Source: Echinostoma caproni
Lineage: Eukaryota > Platyhelminthes > Trematoda > Plagiorchiida > Echinostomatidae
Direction: 5' to 3'
NCBI GenBank assembly: GCA_900618425.1
Contig: UZAN01039473.1
Span: 68,059 to 132,058 of the forward strand
Length of the DNA: 64,000 nt
Position 1 is the first letter of the stretch, and every line of letters starts with the position of its first letter. Under the pieces are notes generated by a model. It saw only the letters and a list, made by a program, of their open reading frames with translations. It did not search any database and had not been told where the DNA came from. Below are positions 23,527 through 36,194 of this stretch, piece by piece. The translations under genes and the position numbers were made by a program.

Positions 23527-26500
23527 GTAAGAGAAACATATCAATATCCACACATGCATTGCCTCTTTGGAATATAACAAAAATTATATAACACGTCAAA
23601 TGGGAGAACGAAATATTTGTTGGAAGAAAAATCTAGAAGCTCGTCCTCCTACTTCCTTCCACTGATACGTGCAAAACGTTGCAAACGTTTTTCGTTTTGT
23701 GTCTGACAAAAGGATTTTTTCTCCTCAACATCGATCCTCAGTGAGATGAAAACTCTAGAAAACTTCGGAATACTGTTCATATGAAAGTGCCGCGTGTATA
23801 CAGAGGCCCATTTGCAATTACCATGAGCCCTACGAAGCGTCTTCAAGAAGCAAATGTGTCCGGAATGGCATAGCAAACACAGATAGGAACAAGTGAATTA
23901 TTCAGAGTACGTCGGTTATATAATATGATCCGCAAGCGGAATTATAAAGCATTTATATTTGTTGCTTTTTTCTAAAGTGGCAATCAAACAAAATTTTATA
24001 CTGGAATTAGACAAGACATGTCTTAAATATTAGGACTTATTAATCCCGTTTGATACTACTGGTAAAAATACACGTCTGAGACCGGGCTGCGTGCCAAACA
24101 AATCATTTTACTGTACTCTGCATGAAAAAGAAAACCTTGCATGATTTGTTCGAGAGCGCGATACTGCCAGGTTGCCCAGGTCAAGGAAGGTGAATTTTAC
24201 TGGGCAATTCAGCAAAAGCCTGATCCGGAAAGTAGTGTGAAAGACAGAATCCATTGGGGGGACGCTGTTCACTTTATCGGATCCTACGAACTTAAAACTA
24301 TGTCAAGCGCCCAAGCTGCCCAATATACCTCGATGCCCGATCGAACAAGAGATGACTGCTAAAACCAAAGTGTAGACTTGTGCTTGGCACGTACGCCTCT
24401 ACTTAGTTCTTTTGAAATTGGAGTTTTTAGGCGGCCCCACTAACTGTACTGCTGGTGGTTCACCAACCTGCTTATGAACTCGGATGTCTGCTCGTCATTC
24501 TCTCACTCTCTGAGAGGTAAAAACCTCCACAACGGGAAGGTAGGCAGTAGAGCATCCTCGGTAGAGGTTTTCGAAACATTTGGTTGCATAGTTGCATTTC
24601 ATTAGATCAAAGGAAGGGTTGACCTGCCTTTACTGGGCAAATCTTCTCCAGCGATTATGACGAGGCTTGTAGAGACTTAAGGCTGGTAAATAATTATACT
24701 TAATTTATGCTGTATCATAAATTTCAAATAATTTTTACGGAATGGATGAACATGTCTATACTCTAATTCATTCACCTTGCCCATTAAGTTGACCGGAGGC
24801 GTGAGTTGTTTCTTATTATCAGCCTCATATTTTGATTGTGTTACTGTTAATCGAATAATGGCTTTGCTTTCATTTTTGAAACGAGTGAAAATCATGATTG
24901 TTAGAAAACGAAAAGAAGAAAAGGCTACAGCATCTCTTACATCCTACTTTAGACCGTGTCCGTCCATATTTCTAGTTGTGTTCCACGATAACAAAGGACA
25001 GTTGTAATCAAATTCGCGCTTGCTGAACAGCTATGCTATTTTGTGATCACTGTCTGCGAGACTTGATCATATCGATTAAAAAAGTATGAATATTTTTGTT
25101 ATCCATTTCCATGTGATCGCCTATATGGATCAAGATACTATGGAATTTTGATGAGTGATTTTCATGTCTACAGTTGCATTTGGGCAAAATGAAAACTTTT
25201 GTTTTGTTCTCAGATGAGAGCTTCATGTGTCATGAATTCTTCAAGTTTTACTAATTTCGTAAACATTAAATGCTTTTGAATAATCTAGATTGTTCAGAAC
25301 TATAGTTTCGTTTTATACACGTTTCGATAATGCATCTAAATCTCAAATCTCAACTATCTTTCACAGTTTTCTGCTCCATTACTTCATATAGGATGATGGA
25401 CCATGGATGTTTCGTTTGCTTGTCCACTACACCAACACTGCTCGTATAGGTTCAGTATAGGTCTTCCGAATGGACCGATTTAAGTTTTGTCCCCCACTAG
25501 GTTGTCCGTTGTCACTGTTTGAAAGATAATTATTCGTCCAACTTACTGAAAAACGATTTGCAACAAGAAATAACTGTATTTCCTTCATTTTCGACCGAGC
25601 ATTCGCGTCGTGAAATGCACGGATCAGAACGAATAAATAACTCACCTGTGAATACCGGACATCAGGTTGACAAGGACGCATTTCGAATCATCTATCGAGT
25701 AACACCGAACCCTTCGAAAGTCGCCCATCGATGTCGTCCCGCAACATCCGAAGCCGTGGTCATTCGATTATCAACCCCATCGCTTTGTTCTCCAAAGCGA
25801 TTCATACAATCACTCAGACTGCCTTGGCCACAACTAGACACGTATCCTAGAAATAGAAATAACCTTTCCCATGACCACGCAACCCGAACACGTGATAACA
25901 CGTCCAAACCCTAATCGTTTTCCGAACCGTGTTACGACCACATCCTCCTTACCCGCACCCTTCCCAACCACACACCAAAAACAATCAAGAAACACGAATC
26001 ACAAACATTGATGAACATTTTGATTTTAATTTGACTGTATAACTGTATTAGCCCGATGAAGAAGTTGTCGAAAACAAGATTTTCTGCTAGAACCACAATG
26101 CCTACATAGTGGGATCCTTCTCTTATCTATTGTTTCCTGGGTGTAAATATATGAACATACCGGCTGTATACCTAAACGAGCAAAGGGAACAGCAATTTGC
26201 TGCTTTCAGTTCATGTACTATAAGATGAACACTCTTTGTAACTGCACTTCTACTTTTTTTAAACAACGTTGACCAGACATGATTATTCCTTTTTACGTTA
26301 TATTTATATATTTACATATGTGTATATTTAGATTTATATTATTTTATAGTTTCCTTGAATTAAAACCAACTATTTTAAATAAAGAACACAACGCATAAAT
26401 GAGCATTTGTAGACCTTCATTTTACCCTGATCTGTATTATCGATAAATATTTGATGATTAGCTTCCAGCCGCTTGTTTCAAACGAGGTATCAATTGGCGA

Positions 26501-26602
26501 GAATTATGAAATATAGTTTGAGTGTTATAGTGACGGCAAGGGTTTGCTTTAGGATTTAATTTTGTCAAGAACTGTAATTTGCCTTTGATTTCTCTTTCAC
26601 AG
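23527..26602 (+). other. Intron with possible retroelement fragment
   Basis: No counterpart of the 12-nt exon 8142-8153 was found here. The plus-strand open frame 25519-25914 contains AFRIIYRVTPNPSK, then SEAVVIRLSTPSLCSPKRFI. This has the flavour of a retroelement C-terminal region, but I cannot assign it to a family with confidence. Confidence 0.45.
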
Positions 26603-26626
26603 AAATTCAGAACATCGTTTTCAGCG
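26603..26626 (+). CDS. Micro-exon B8, 24 nt
   Basis: The acceptor TTTGATTTCTCTTTCACAG and donor GTGAGT enclose 24 nt reading IQNIVFS in phase 1. It is the counterpart of 9174-9197 (IRDLVTR) and the last exon of the duplicated block. Confidence 0.88.
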
Positions 26627-28698
26627 GTGAGTCTGCTTTCTTCTGATGGCAGAGAAAAGACCGTCAAAATCTAGATAATTGCCCTGCCTAAGGTCCAGTT
26701 ATGATACTAGATTTTGGTATACGTAGATGATCGCGTCGATATCCTCATTTTTATGTTTGTACTCCCCTAAAATTTAATGATAAGTAACCTTGTGTTCTGA
26801 TCTGGGGAGCTGCACTTTAATACGCATGTAAACCAATGCCACATGGTCGTCAGAATGGTTTACTAATCCATTAAGTTACTTGCATCAAATTTGGTTCCTC
26901 GTAACAAGCACTTTGAAACGGTTAGTCAGCAAAATTACAACAGCGCTGTATTGATCCAAGGATCTATAAACGCCCCGGTCAGAGGGCTCTGTGTTATAGC
27001 TTTACGATCAACATCCCTTTGATTAATATTGTATTCAACGTGAGACATTCGCAAAACGTTTGATTGAGAGATCGATGAATACATGATCCATGTTATCCAA
27101 GTGTATCTTTTATATAGTCTTTCGAAAGAAAATCTCTTGATAAGCTAGGCTGATGCTGTATTCAGCGTTTGATGTTCACAGAAAGATTATTTGAAATAAC
27201 CGAGTCGTTTGTTCATAATCAGTTTTGCTAACAGCGCGGTTTGCATCGACAAATGCATACCTCGGGTCGGAACACTATATGATTCGTAACGTTTCAATAT
27301 GTTCCGTATATCCCTCATTTAGAACACAATCAAACCTGAAAATCATGAATACGATCTAAAATTGCAGTATTTTACCCCACAGAAGAAATTCCATGGAATA
27401 CAATCGAATTATGAATATTTTGAAACAAAAACGAGGTGACAAATTGCCGTGAGAAGGAGGTCTATGTGTGAAACTGCTGGATTAGGACAAATTTATTTCC
27501 CGTTATTGAGATCTGCATTGACAATCTCCAAACAAGCAGAAACAGTAGGGTCGTGATAGATGAATAGAGGCCAATCAGATCAATGCACCTCTAGAAAAAG
27601 CAATCCATCTCTGTCCTATCTGATTGATTCAGGTAGATCTCAGGAAATCAAATGAAACTATGAAAGCGCGAGCGTCTTGAGGCGCAAGCCAGTGGGAAAG
27701 GTAACTTTTGCTCAAATAGATTTGTTCCGCAATAATTTTTAGAGCCTAAATATGAATACCTCTAATCAATCAAAGGTGTTCCGAATACGGATCACAAATT
27801 GAGGAGCAGCTGTGCGAACAAAATATTGCAGACAAATGCACAACTAACCACGTTTGACAAAAGTAACATGACACTCAATGGATGACTATTAAAGGTGGGT
27901 GACCAGGATATGATCTATTGAGGTAGTAACAATCGCAATCAAAAACGTAACAATGTGGTTTGATTTCAGGGGTTAATTTATAGCAGTCTGACATGCTCCA
28001 TTAAGTGGGTTCGAAAATGAATCCGGTGTGTGAAGTTCTGCACTGCTGCCTAGACCTAGAGGACAACAACTGCACGAAAGTTTGGTGTTTAATTCCAGCA
28101 AAAGACCATGTTTTTGTAGTTGGATTTCGCTAGTGGAATTAAACGTCTGCTACACACAGAGTATCTGTCAGTAATGCAGTTAATTGGTCAATAACCAGGG
28201 AAGTTTGCTTGACTTACTAAAATAGTCAACGATATTTTCAACGATGAATAGCTTGCTGTTTCCAGTAGGTAAAAGAGAGCATCGCAGAGCATTTCGAGAC
28301 AATATGGCTGCAAATCAAGTGGTATTGCCGAAAAAAGCGAACTGGAGTGGAAATGAAATCCATGACGGGGAATAAGTTTTCAAGTGACCGTACCGATAAA
28401 TTTGGTTCAGGTAATAGTGGGTCAAATTAGTCATACGAAAAACCGGATAATAGAATGAGCGAACAAGGGAAAAAACATTTCGCCTGCTGGAATAAATCGA
28501 TAAATGTCCGTCATTCCTAAAATATCCGAGAACCCTCTATTGGTATGTTTCACTGGCGGCGTGGTTTTTCCAAAAGCGTCGTCTCCGGTGATAACTATTG
28601 ACTGAAAGAAGTGCAAAATTACAAAAATCACTTCTAGGGTTAGTCTTGCACAGATTTAATCATAAGGTTTCCGTTTCACTGATCATTTACAATTGCAG
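26627..28698 (+). other. Intron
   Basis: No exon with acceptable splice sites was found. A TAG triplet between a good acceptor and GTAAAA near 28266 would be a 3-nt exon, which I do not accept. No repeat was recognised. Confidence 0.6.
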
Positions 28699-28722
28699 GC
28701 GCAACCGGACGCCTGCCTTCAG
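28699..28722 (+). CDS. Micro-exon, 24 nt (start of linker)
   Basis: The acceptor ATCATTTACAATTGCAG and donor GTAATA enclose 24 nt reading ATGRLPS in phase 1. It has no counterpart in cassette A. With the following exons it opens a Gly/Ser/Pro-rich stretch. Confidence 0.78.
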
Positions 28723-30318
28723 GTAATAACACGCATAACGTTACATAATTATCTTTTGTTTTTTTTAAACAACTCTTAATGAAAGGAACGAACATGTCTA
28801 TCCTATTGAATGCTTCGGTGAGGCACCGCTACTGTGCCGCAATACTTAAATCTTGCATAGTTGATTATCTATTCCGTCTACAGGTCAGATGGATACGTTA
28901 AATGCTTTTCTCAAACACTGTTGACTGATGCTATGCCTGAGAGTATTACTATCAAATGCTGCGTGATTTGTCCATGGTTTTGTGCGGTTCAGCGTTTCTT
29001 AGGTATTGAACCATCAGACACAGGAAACTATGCTCAGCTGAACAAATCTATTTTTGGTCGGCAAAGATTACGTTCTACCTGGGGGTTCATCTGAACGCAG
29101 AACCACATGCTCATCGTTCACATTTGTCTCACTTTAGATTGAATTACCGCTACTTTTGCCCCGAATCCCCAGAGATCTTCCTGCAAAAACGTCCTTCACA
29201 GAACATGTGTCGCTGGACTGGTGCTGAGTTTTCTTTGAAAACCATGGTGACCAACGCTCGATGTCCACCTGGCTATTACAGCTTGCCGCGAGAGTTTATG
29301 ATTTCAAATTCTCTAGATTTCGCATGTTATTCCCTTAGTTTAGTAAAATGTACTGTTATACGGCCGATGGATACCGCATTCGGGGCTCAATTCTATGGAT
29401 CACCCAACCAATGAATGGGTAATCGTTTTTGTGAATCGGGATTCAATGAAATATATACACCCAATCCTCTTTCTACTGCGAACGAACTCATGGCGAAAAG
29501 AGAGCATACGTCAGGTAGCGGAACAAACTATTGCGTATATGTGATTTTGGAACAGGTGAAATCGTCATATATCTTATGAAGCTCAAAATAGTTGTGAACT
29601 AACCCTTGGCTGTAAATTTTCCCTCAGTAGAATGCGCAATATTGGCAACAGTCAGGTGGTTCATTCAAAAGGTCAAAATCAAATTACCTTTCGGCTGTGG
29701 TCATTATAATTGAATATTCGTTGGCAGTATGGGGATGCGCTAGTGCAGTCTTTAATAAAAGCCGGTTCAATTCACAAGTAGGCTTTTCTGCCAACGTGAT
29801 CTCATGTCGTCAATGGAACCTATAAATTAGCGCAGAGATGGTTAGTTTGATTAGATTCACTGAGTCCTTTCTTCCTTCAGCTTTCCACTAGTTGCAGCTC
29901 TGTTCACCAACATCCACTGTGCTCTGCATATGATGACTCTCCTCGTGCATTTAAATCCAAACATCAACTACTCTTTATCTCTCTCAATACTATGCAATCA
30001 TTTTGAATCTCAGAGGCGGTCCTGAAGTAAAACCTACTCCCAGTATTCTACAGCGTGAATCCTCGAGCGTTCAGGACTGAGATGGACTGCGATCGGATTC
30101 CAGTCTGCATCATAGTCAACCGATGTAAAGAAATGGACTTTGGTAGTGATGTCTTAATGTTTAAGTTGTTTTATAAATGATAAAGTACAGTTGATACACA
30201 TTTTGTTTCTTTTTTCCTCATAGCAAATTAGTTTGTTCTTATGGTAGTAGAGTGTGATAACGAAAGGCCTTTATTTTAAACGTATTTCGTCGGTCCCACA
30301 TTTTTGTACTCCCTCTAG
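28723..30318 (+). other. Intron
   Basis: No supportable exon was seen. The plus-strand open frame 29124-29414 (96 codons) is not recognised; its Cys and Trp content is unlike the micro-exon gene. Confidence 0.55.
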
Positions 30319-30393
30319 CTGGCGTTTCTACTGAATCACGACCATCCTCAGTATCACCAACACCAAAACGCAAGGAACGATTGCATCCGCTAT
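30319..30393 (+). CDS. Linker exon, 75 nt (Ser/Pro/basic)
   Basis: The acceptor TTTTTGTACTCCCTCTAG and donor GTGAGC enclose 75 nt, open in phase 1, beginning GVSTESRPSSVSPTPKRKE. Length and phase fit the gene. The frame stays open to a TAA at 30489-30491, and a GTAAAG at 30448 would give a 129-nt exon also in frame. The 75-nt form is preferred because the longer forms introduce Cys, otherwise absent from the gene. A terminal-exon variant is possible. Confidence 0.65.
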
Positions 30394-32277
30394 GTGAGCA
30401 ACCAGGATTACGTAATCAAATTTGCGTTGTAAATATCCCTGTTACTTGTAAAGGACGGCCTTGTGCCGAAATCCTCGGATATAGAGTGTAATGGATAAAC
30501 GCAGTGTGAATATCAGTTGGACCATTCTCACATAGTAATTTAAAGATTTGGACCTCAATAGAACCACAGTGGCCGTTAATCATTGTTACGAATCACCATA
30601 CTTTTTTATGATTTAACAGACAACCGTATTAACCTGTTTGTTCGACTTTTAATAGCTTGCTGCATTGCATTTATGAGGGCTTGGATATGATCCTACTCAC
30701 TATGTTATTGAGATTTGTCCTTCACAGTGATGATGTCTATGATTCAATTCACCCCATTATACAAAAGATAGAGATCAAGCAAACATTAGTTTGTTCATTG
30801 GAGTTATTACGCTGCTGCACTGAGGAAATCAAACCAAAGGCGCTTAGACCTTAGGTTTTCGATGTATCCAATGAATAAATGATGAAAACCGAAGGTTATG
30901 AAATAACGCGTTCAAGTAAACTGATGGAAAATCTCTTCACTTAGCAAAAAAGGGGAGTTAATTCAAAAAGTAAATATAGAGCTTATTATGCACCAATCTA
31001 AAACAAGTGGTCACAAATCCATATTCCTGATCCAGACCCTTTTTAAAGCTAGGATATGAAGTGTTCTGCATACTGTACCGGACACAAATAGAAAGCGTTC
31101 ATAACATTAGAACCGGGCGGTAGTGGCCCGGTGGTAACGTCACCAATTATCACCCCGGAGGATGAGTGTTCGAATCCCATCAGCACCGCCTGACTTCCCC
31201 ATTTGTGTATTCTATGTGTATTCTATGCAGCGCTTTGATTGAACTCTCCCCCCTTCCTGAAATTTGTATCTTTGTGCATTCAATAAAAAAGGAAGTAGAA
31301 TGAAAAAAAGAAAGAGAAAAGAAGCAAATACCAACTTACAGGACCAATTCCTGAATCATATGGCTGATTGCGGTGTGCGGTTCTATGTGTTTCATGTGTC
31401 CGTTAGGCCGAAAAGATGACTTATCTTTGTTCAAATGTATGATCTCAAACAAGAGTAAACGAAAGGTAACGAAATTGAACAATTGGAACAGAGCCAATGC
31501 AAAGATTATATAAAACCTTCACCTTCAAGCACTAGCGCTACCTCGAAGCACTGAATTGTTTGTTAATACTCCAAACCGCCCTGCAAAATACCAATCCTAT
31601 CAATAACGTTAAGTCTTTCATATCTGAGGGAATTATTGGACTGTTAATTTGTCTGTTATTATTACAACCGTTGTAGTGTGAGCTCGAAATTAGATATCAG
31701 CGTTACATTTGTGGACAGTGCTCGGATTCCACAATCAAGACAAGACAAGCTATAACCCAGGGCAGTTGGCCTCAACGAGCATATCAATGGAGCTCTGGTC
31801 GACCGGGCTTATCAAGTAATCAAATAGTTTGCCTGTAACGGAGATCATTTGTTGGAACCAAATGACCACTGAATACCATTTTCTATTTTTCTGTCATTAG
31901 AGAACTCTTTGATTAGCCGTTTATCGTATCCAGAATGTTGTTGGGAAATTAGGCTTTCCGTGTAACAAATGTGTTTGTTTCGTCGGTGATTTTCCGTGGG
32001 GGTAGATACCAGTTTAGATGAAATGAGTCCTCCTGGTATATATGCTCAAAGTGGATACATCAATGAGACACTGTTGCAATATTGTATCCTAATATGAACC
32101 CGAAAATCATGATGCATTGAACCCAAATAACCCATTGCATAGTTTTAATTGTATCTGTAGCGCGCATCACGTTTTCCACGCTTCTTGTGAATTACCTTAA
32201 ATATGCCAAAATTTCCCACCTTTTATTTTCTTGTACCCGCTTCCCCTGTATTTTCTTCCTTTTCGTGTATCCTAAAG
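30394..32277 (+). other. Intron with tRNA-derived SINE
   Basis: It contains the tRNA-like element at 31116-31320. The remainder is AT-rich sequence with no acceptable exon; a 12-nt AG-GT pair at 31454 has a stop in phase 1. Confidence 0.6.
31116..31320 (+). mobile_element. tRNA-derived SINE or tRNA pseudogene
   Basis: Bases 31116-31190 are tRNA-like: GGCGGT at the start pairs with ACCGCC at the end, with an A-box-like TGGCCCGGTGG and a B-box-like GTGTTCGAATCCC. The T-arm and anticodon arm pair poorly, so it is not a functional tRNA. A unique tail follows with AATAAA near 31282 and then A/G-rich sequence, as expected for a SINE. Confidence 0.6.
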
Positions 32278-32349
32278 TGGCTGGTGGCCTTCCACCAGCA
32301 GGCGGCATCCGGAAAGCCTCATCTGCAGAATCACTAACAACGACAAGAG
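32278..32349 (+). CDS. Linker exon, 72 nt (Gly/Ser/Thr)
   Basis: A long pyrimidine tract (CCCTGTATTTTCTTCCTTTT) precedes acceptor CCTAAAG, and donor GTAATT follows 72 nt later. Phase-1 reading begins AGGLPPAGGIRKASS and ends TTTR. An internal CTGCAG acceptor would give a 21-nt exon (SLTTTR) in the same frame, so tandem acceptor use is possible. Low complexity and basic residues suggest a disordered linker. Confidence 0.68.
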
Positions 32350-33459
32350 GTAATTCAGAAACAATTTTTCATTCGTAACCCTTCATTTTCCATTCGCTAC
32401 TCATGTGAGCACATCTATTTGCCCTTGAATGGTTAGTTGAATGGTTATGTTAGACCCTAATATGGTTTTAGGCAACCATCATGGAATCAGTCGTATACCG
32501 AGGTATACCGAGTGCCTCCGTTTTCTGCTAAGGAGGATTTTGAAAATCGCCAAATTTGACGGATACCGATACTCCGAGATTATGCGTTCGTATATTGTGT
32601 TTCATCCCCATTAGATCGGACTGGTTTTCAAAGAATTTAGTCGAAGTATCGACGATCTGATCCCATACATATCCTTTAAATCAATAGGTTATCGTAGTAA
32701 TCTATCTGAGTGGTTATATCCCCATAATATGCCAGTTGCAAATAGATCAGCAATGTAATAATTCTTTGTGAATACAGAGGTTTGTTGCAGAAAATCACTG
32801 CACTGTCCGCGAACATCCATAGAAGAAGGCAGTTACATAAAGTTTTGCTTACGTATCTCAAACTTGATCACAAAATGTTTTTTGCCTGACTTTATAAGCG
32901 ACTTAAGTATTAGAATGTTTGCTGCATTACACTGGTGAAAGTTCTTTTGTTTCTTTTCTAATTTAATATCGGTTTGTTCTTCCCCACAAATCAATATGAT
33001 ATCAAGGATTACCCTTGAATGCACAAAGTGTTTCCTGACTCACTGGGTTGAACTCAACTTTATGGATGTGAATTTTCTCCAGGTCAATGGATATCTGAAG
33101 TCAATGGTTTTGTAGACAGCTCACACAAAGCCTAGTGACACATGGTTGTACCTACTTGAGTATATAAGGAAACCTCCGAGGAGTAAGAAAAATATAATCA
33201 AAACGACAGAAAAACGATTAATGTGCGTAAATGGTCGATCGGTTTCATCAGTAGTTTCTAGAGTAAGGGAGTAAAGCACACGTTTGGGTCAACTATGGGT
33301 ATACGGTTATCGGATGACGAACAAAGGGATTAAGCGAAGAGACTATTTCAGCCCAAATATCGGAAACTTTGCTTGCGTTACAGGAATGAATTTCGATTTT
33401 ACGTCCTCTCTGTAGTGCTATGGTTACCCTTCATTGCCTGCATTTGCTTTTCCCGCTAG

Positions 33460-33513
33460 GTGATTCTCCACGCTTCGCGCGAAAGAATCAGGACCCGTCA
33501 CCATCTGCGCAAG
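33460..33513 (+). CDS. Linker exon, 54 nt
   Basis: The acceptor CATTTGCTTTTCCCGCTAG and donor GTAATG enclose 54 nt reading DSPRFARKNQDPSPSAQ in phase 1. It is Ser/Pro-rich and basic, like the neighbouring exons. Confidence 0.8.
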
Positions 33514-34934
33514 GTAATGAATGAATATCAATTTAAGCTCAGTTTCACACATTTCTGTTTGAGTTATGCCAATTTCGATACATGAGGTGAAGGGTGCTAC
33601 GCGGTCTCGTTCACGTAACTTAGCCCTTAAATTTGCAGTCAACCCTTCGCGCGGTAGGTTGATTAGTTTAGGCCAGTACTAGAAACATATCCTTTATTCT
33701 AAAACTCTCAATTCCAGTGAACAAGTGCGCCTAGAACTGGTTGATCACATCTTACAAAGCATGACTTCGTCGATTGTTCACATAGAACTGTATCGTGATC
33801 ATAAACAACAACCCAACTGGGTAAATTTTGTAAGCATGAAACGAAATTTACACATCACGTTGTTCATCAATGTTATCGCAGTTACTTAACTTTGCGCTCT
33901 GGGGTTTTCTTATTTCAAAGAAAACACCATGGCTAAAATTGACATTCATCTTAATTGCCTCAAAAACTGAAGCTTTCCAACTATATTGTAAAATAATCAA
34001 GTTGGCTTTAAACTAGAATAATGTCTACCGCAAACTACAGCCAGTCATCATCACCAACTGCATCGCTCAGAAAAATGCCTTCTGAGTATCCAGTTGATTA
34101 TGGTGATAACGTCTAGCCATCTCCACCTGTCAAAATGCTTTTATAAAATTGTGCTTGATGCCGGTTTAGAAACACGATCTCTGGTGTTAAGCGTATTTTC
34201 AGGTTATCAACAATCTCCACTAATCGTCCCGGATTATTCTGGTTACTCTGTCACTCTGCACGTAGTAACAATTGACTGAGTTATCTATTGTTGTGTGTGG
34301 TTTTTTTTTGAGTTAAGTGGCTGCTGCAAAATGTTCATGCCTCAGTGGAAAAAAGCAATTATCTGCATCTCAGTGACTTCTACAATGTTTAGTCACAATG
34401 CTACCTGCGTCTGATCCAGTTACTTGGCCGGTAAACCGCTTGTTCATTGAATGATTCTCACGGAAGATGATCGTGATCAGAAGAGCACGGGCATTTTCCA
34501 TCCACCGATGATTTCAGAATGAGCTGGTTAGGGCAGGTATACATCAGCCAATGAATAACTACACTCATACGCTTTGCCTTCTGGGATCATTGTGTGGCAC
34601 TTATTTTTCAGGTGCATTTCCATTTTGTGATTGTCACGCAAAATGTGACGGGACGACGTATTTATTGGTACGAAATGAATATTTATTATAATTGGAGATT
34701 ACAAATTGTCGGGAAGTGAAATTTGAGACACAGAACAATGTGCAAAAATTAAATGCCAAATCAAATATAAGGTAATTGAGTGAGAGCAAATGAATAAGGC
34801 AGTATATCAAACGTTAATATAAAGTGTCTCGGATCAGTATTATACATGAACTAAAAATCTGTTTTTTTCCTGCTGTTAAATTGCTTACCTTACAAAATCT
34901 TTAAAACCACTTAATGTTGACCCTTCTATTTTAG

Positions 34935-34979
34935 GACCACTTGGCTCTCCGTCCCCACCACCAGTGCCGCCCAGAATGT
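34935..34979 (+). CDS. Linker exon, 45 nt, with SH3-ligand-like PPPVPPR
   Basis: The acceptor GACCCTTCTATTTTAG and donor GTAATT enclose 45 nt reading PLGSPSPPPVPPRM in phase 1. The PPPVPPR core fits a class II-type SH3 ligand (PxxPxR). A GTGTAA two bases upstream would break the frame. The intron frame stays open for some distance, so retention is conceivable. Confidence 0.72.
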
Positions 34980-35212
34980 GTAATTGTGCAGTAATCATCT
35001 TTATTTCACTAATTATAAATACAGAAGTTTCTTTTATTCATTTGATCACTCAAACCAAACAATTTAGGGAAGAACGTGAACAACTCAGCTCCATATGACG
35101 ACAGATTGAACCGTTTTACTGAACCTAATAGGCAGCTTTCCCATCACAGTTTTGATGCATTTGATTGAAACTGATAAAATTGCTTTTCGTGTTTTTTTTT
35201 TCAAAACAACAG

Positions 35213-35388
35213 ATGATTACCCTGAATTGTGTTACTCATCGGAGGCTGAATTAGTAGTAGAACACGTAATGGGTGTTTATGTGACCCTGATGCAACATAC
35301 CGAGATGATAACTATAGAAAATGTAAATGAACGTCTAACCCACCGGTATGAAACAGCTGTATGGATTGTTAAAAGATTCACTTCTTAG
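35213..35388 (+). other. Unexplained open stretch after a strong acceptor
   Basis: A T-run (about 35188-35201) leads to acceptor AAAACAACAG. Entered in phase 1, the frame is open for 57 codons to a TAG at 35386, starting DDYPELCYSSEAELVVEH. No donor gives a length divisible by three with a good GT site. It could be an alternative terminal exon or chance; its Cys and Trp content argue against it. Confidence 0.25.
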
Positions 35389-35505
35389 AACCTTCATAAT
35401 AGCAACATTATGCTTACGGAGCATTCTTTCGTATTCGTTAGTTCGACGATAGGCCGGCACGCCTTCTCCCTTTACAAATCCACTCATCTGTCTACTTAAT
35501 TGCAG

Positions 35506-35520
35506 CGCACCCAGTATCAG
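35506..35520 (+). CDS. Micro-exon, 15 nt
   Basis: The acceptor GTCTACTTAATTGCAG and donor GTATGT enclose 15 nt (CGCACCCAGTATCAG) reading HPVS in phase 1. Confidence 0.78.
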
Positions 35521-36164
35521 GTATGTTTAATGAGAGAAAACCTGCACGGTTGATGGGAACCAAATGTTACTTTGTCTTGTATCACATGCAACCAAGCTTT
35601 ATTCGATCCACTAATGGAAACACACCGTTCCAACAATGAAGTTCAATCATCCAAGTGCTTTTCCAATTATTCGTGACCGGCAAACAGTAACGCCAAACAC
35701 ACATTTTGCTGACATTATCCATCATCAATCATCCAACTTCATTACCGAAATCACCCTCATATGTTTGCAAAAAAATAACGTTCGGAAGCCCGTTTGATTG
35801 ATAACTGAACAGTTTATTGAGGGCAACCTGACTTTCTATTTATTGGAGAAGTGCTCCACAAATACTACAAGTGAATTATGCAATATGCATAGTGTTATTC
35901 TTGACTGGTTCTCAATCCCATATCTAGCACACCGCTATTGAGCGTGGGTGTCCACTAAAGCATTGATGCCTTTCTTGGATTGTTTTTCTCTCTAAACGTT
36001 ACGGTTTCTGCATATCAGTTGCCTCTAGCCCGGTATTGGTATTGGGTGCGACTTCAGCAGGAGAATAGCCGAACGGAACAAACCCAAACCTGTGCTCATG
36101 CCCAGTTTTGGTTTCAGGAGATCGACTTTTTCTCATTCATCTGCATGAATTTCTCCACTATCAG

Positions 36165-36194
36165 CATTTGCTCCTCTTGAAATCCTCCAGAAAT
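36165..36194 (+). CDS. Micro-exon, 30 nt
   Basis: The acceptor TGAATTTCTCCACTATCAG and donor GTAAGT enclose 30 nt reading FAPLEILQK in phase 1. A later AG (TCCTCCAG) would give 4 nt and break the frame. Confidence 0.75.
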
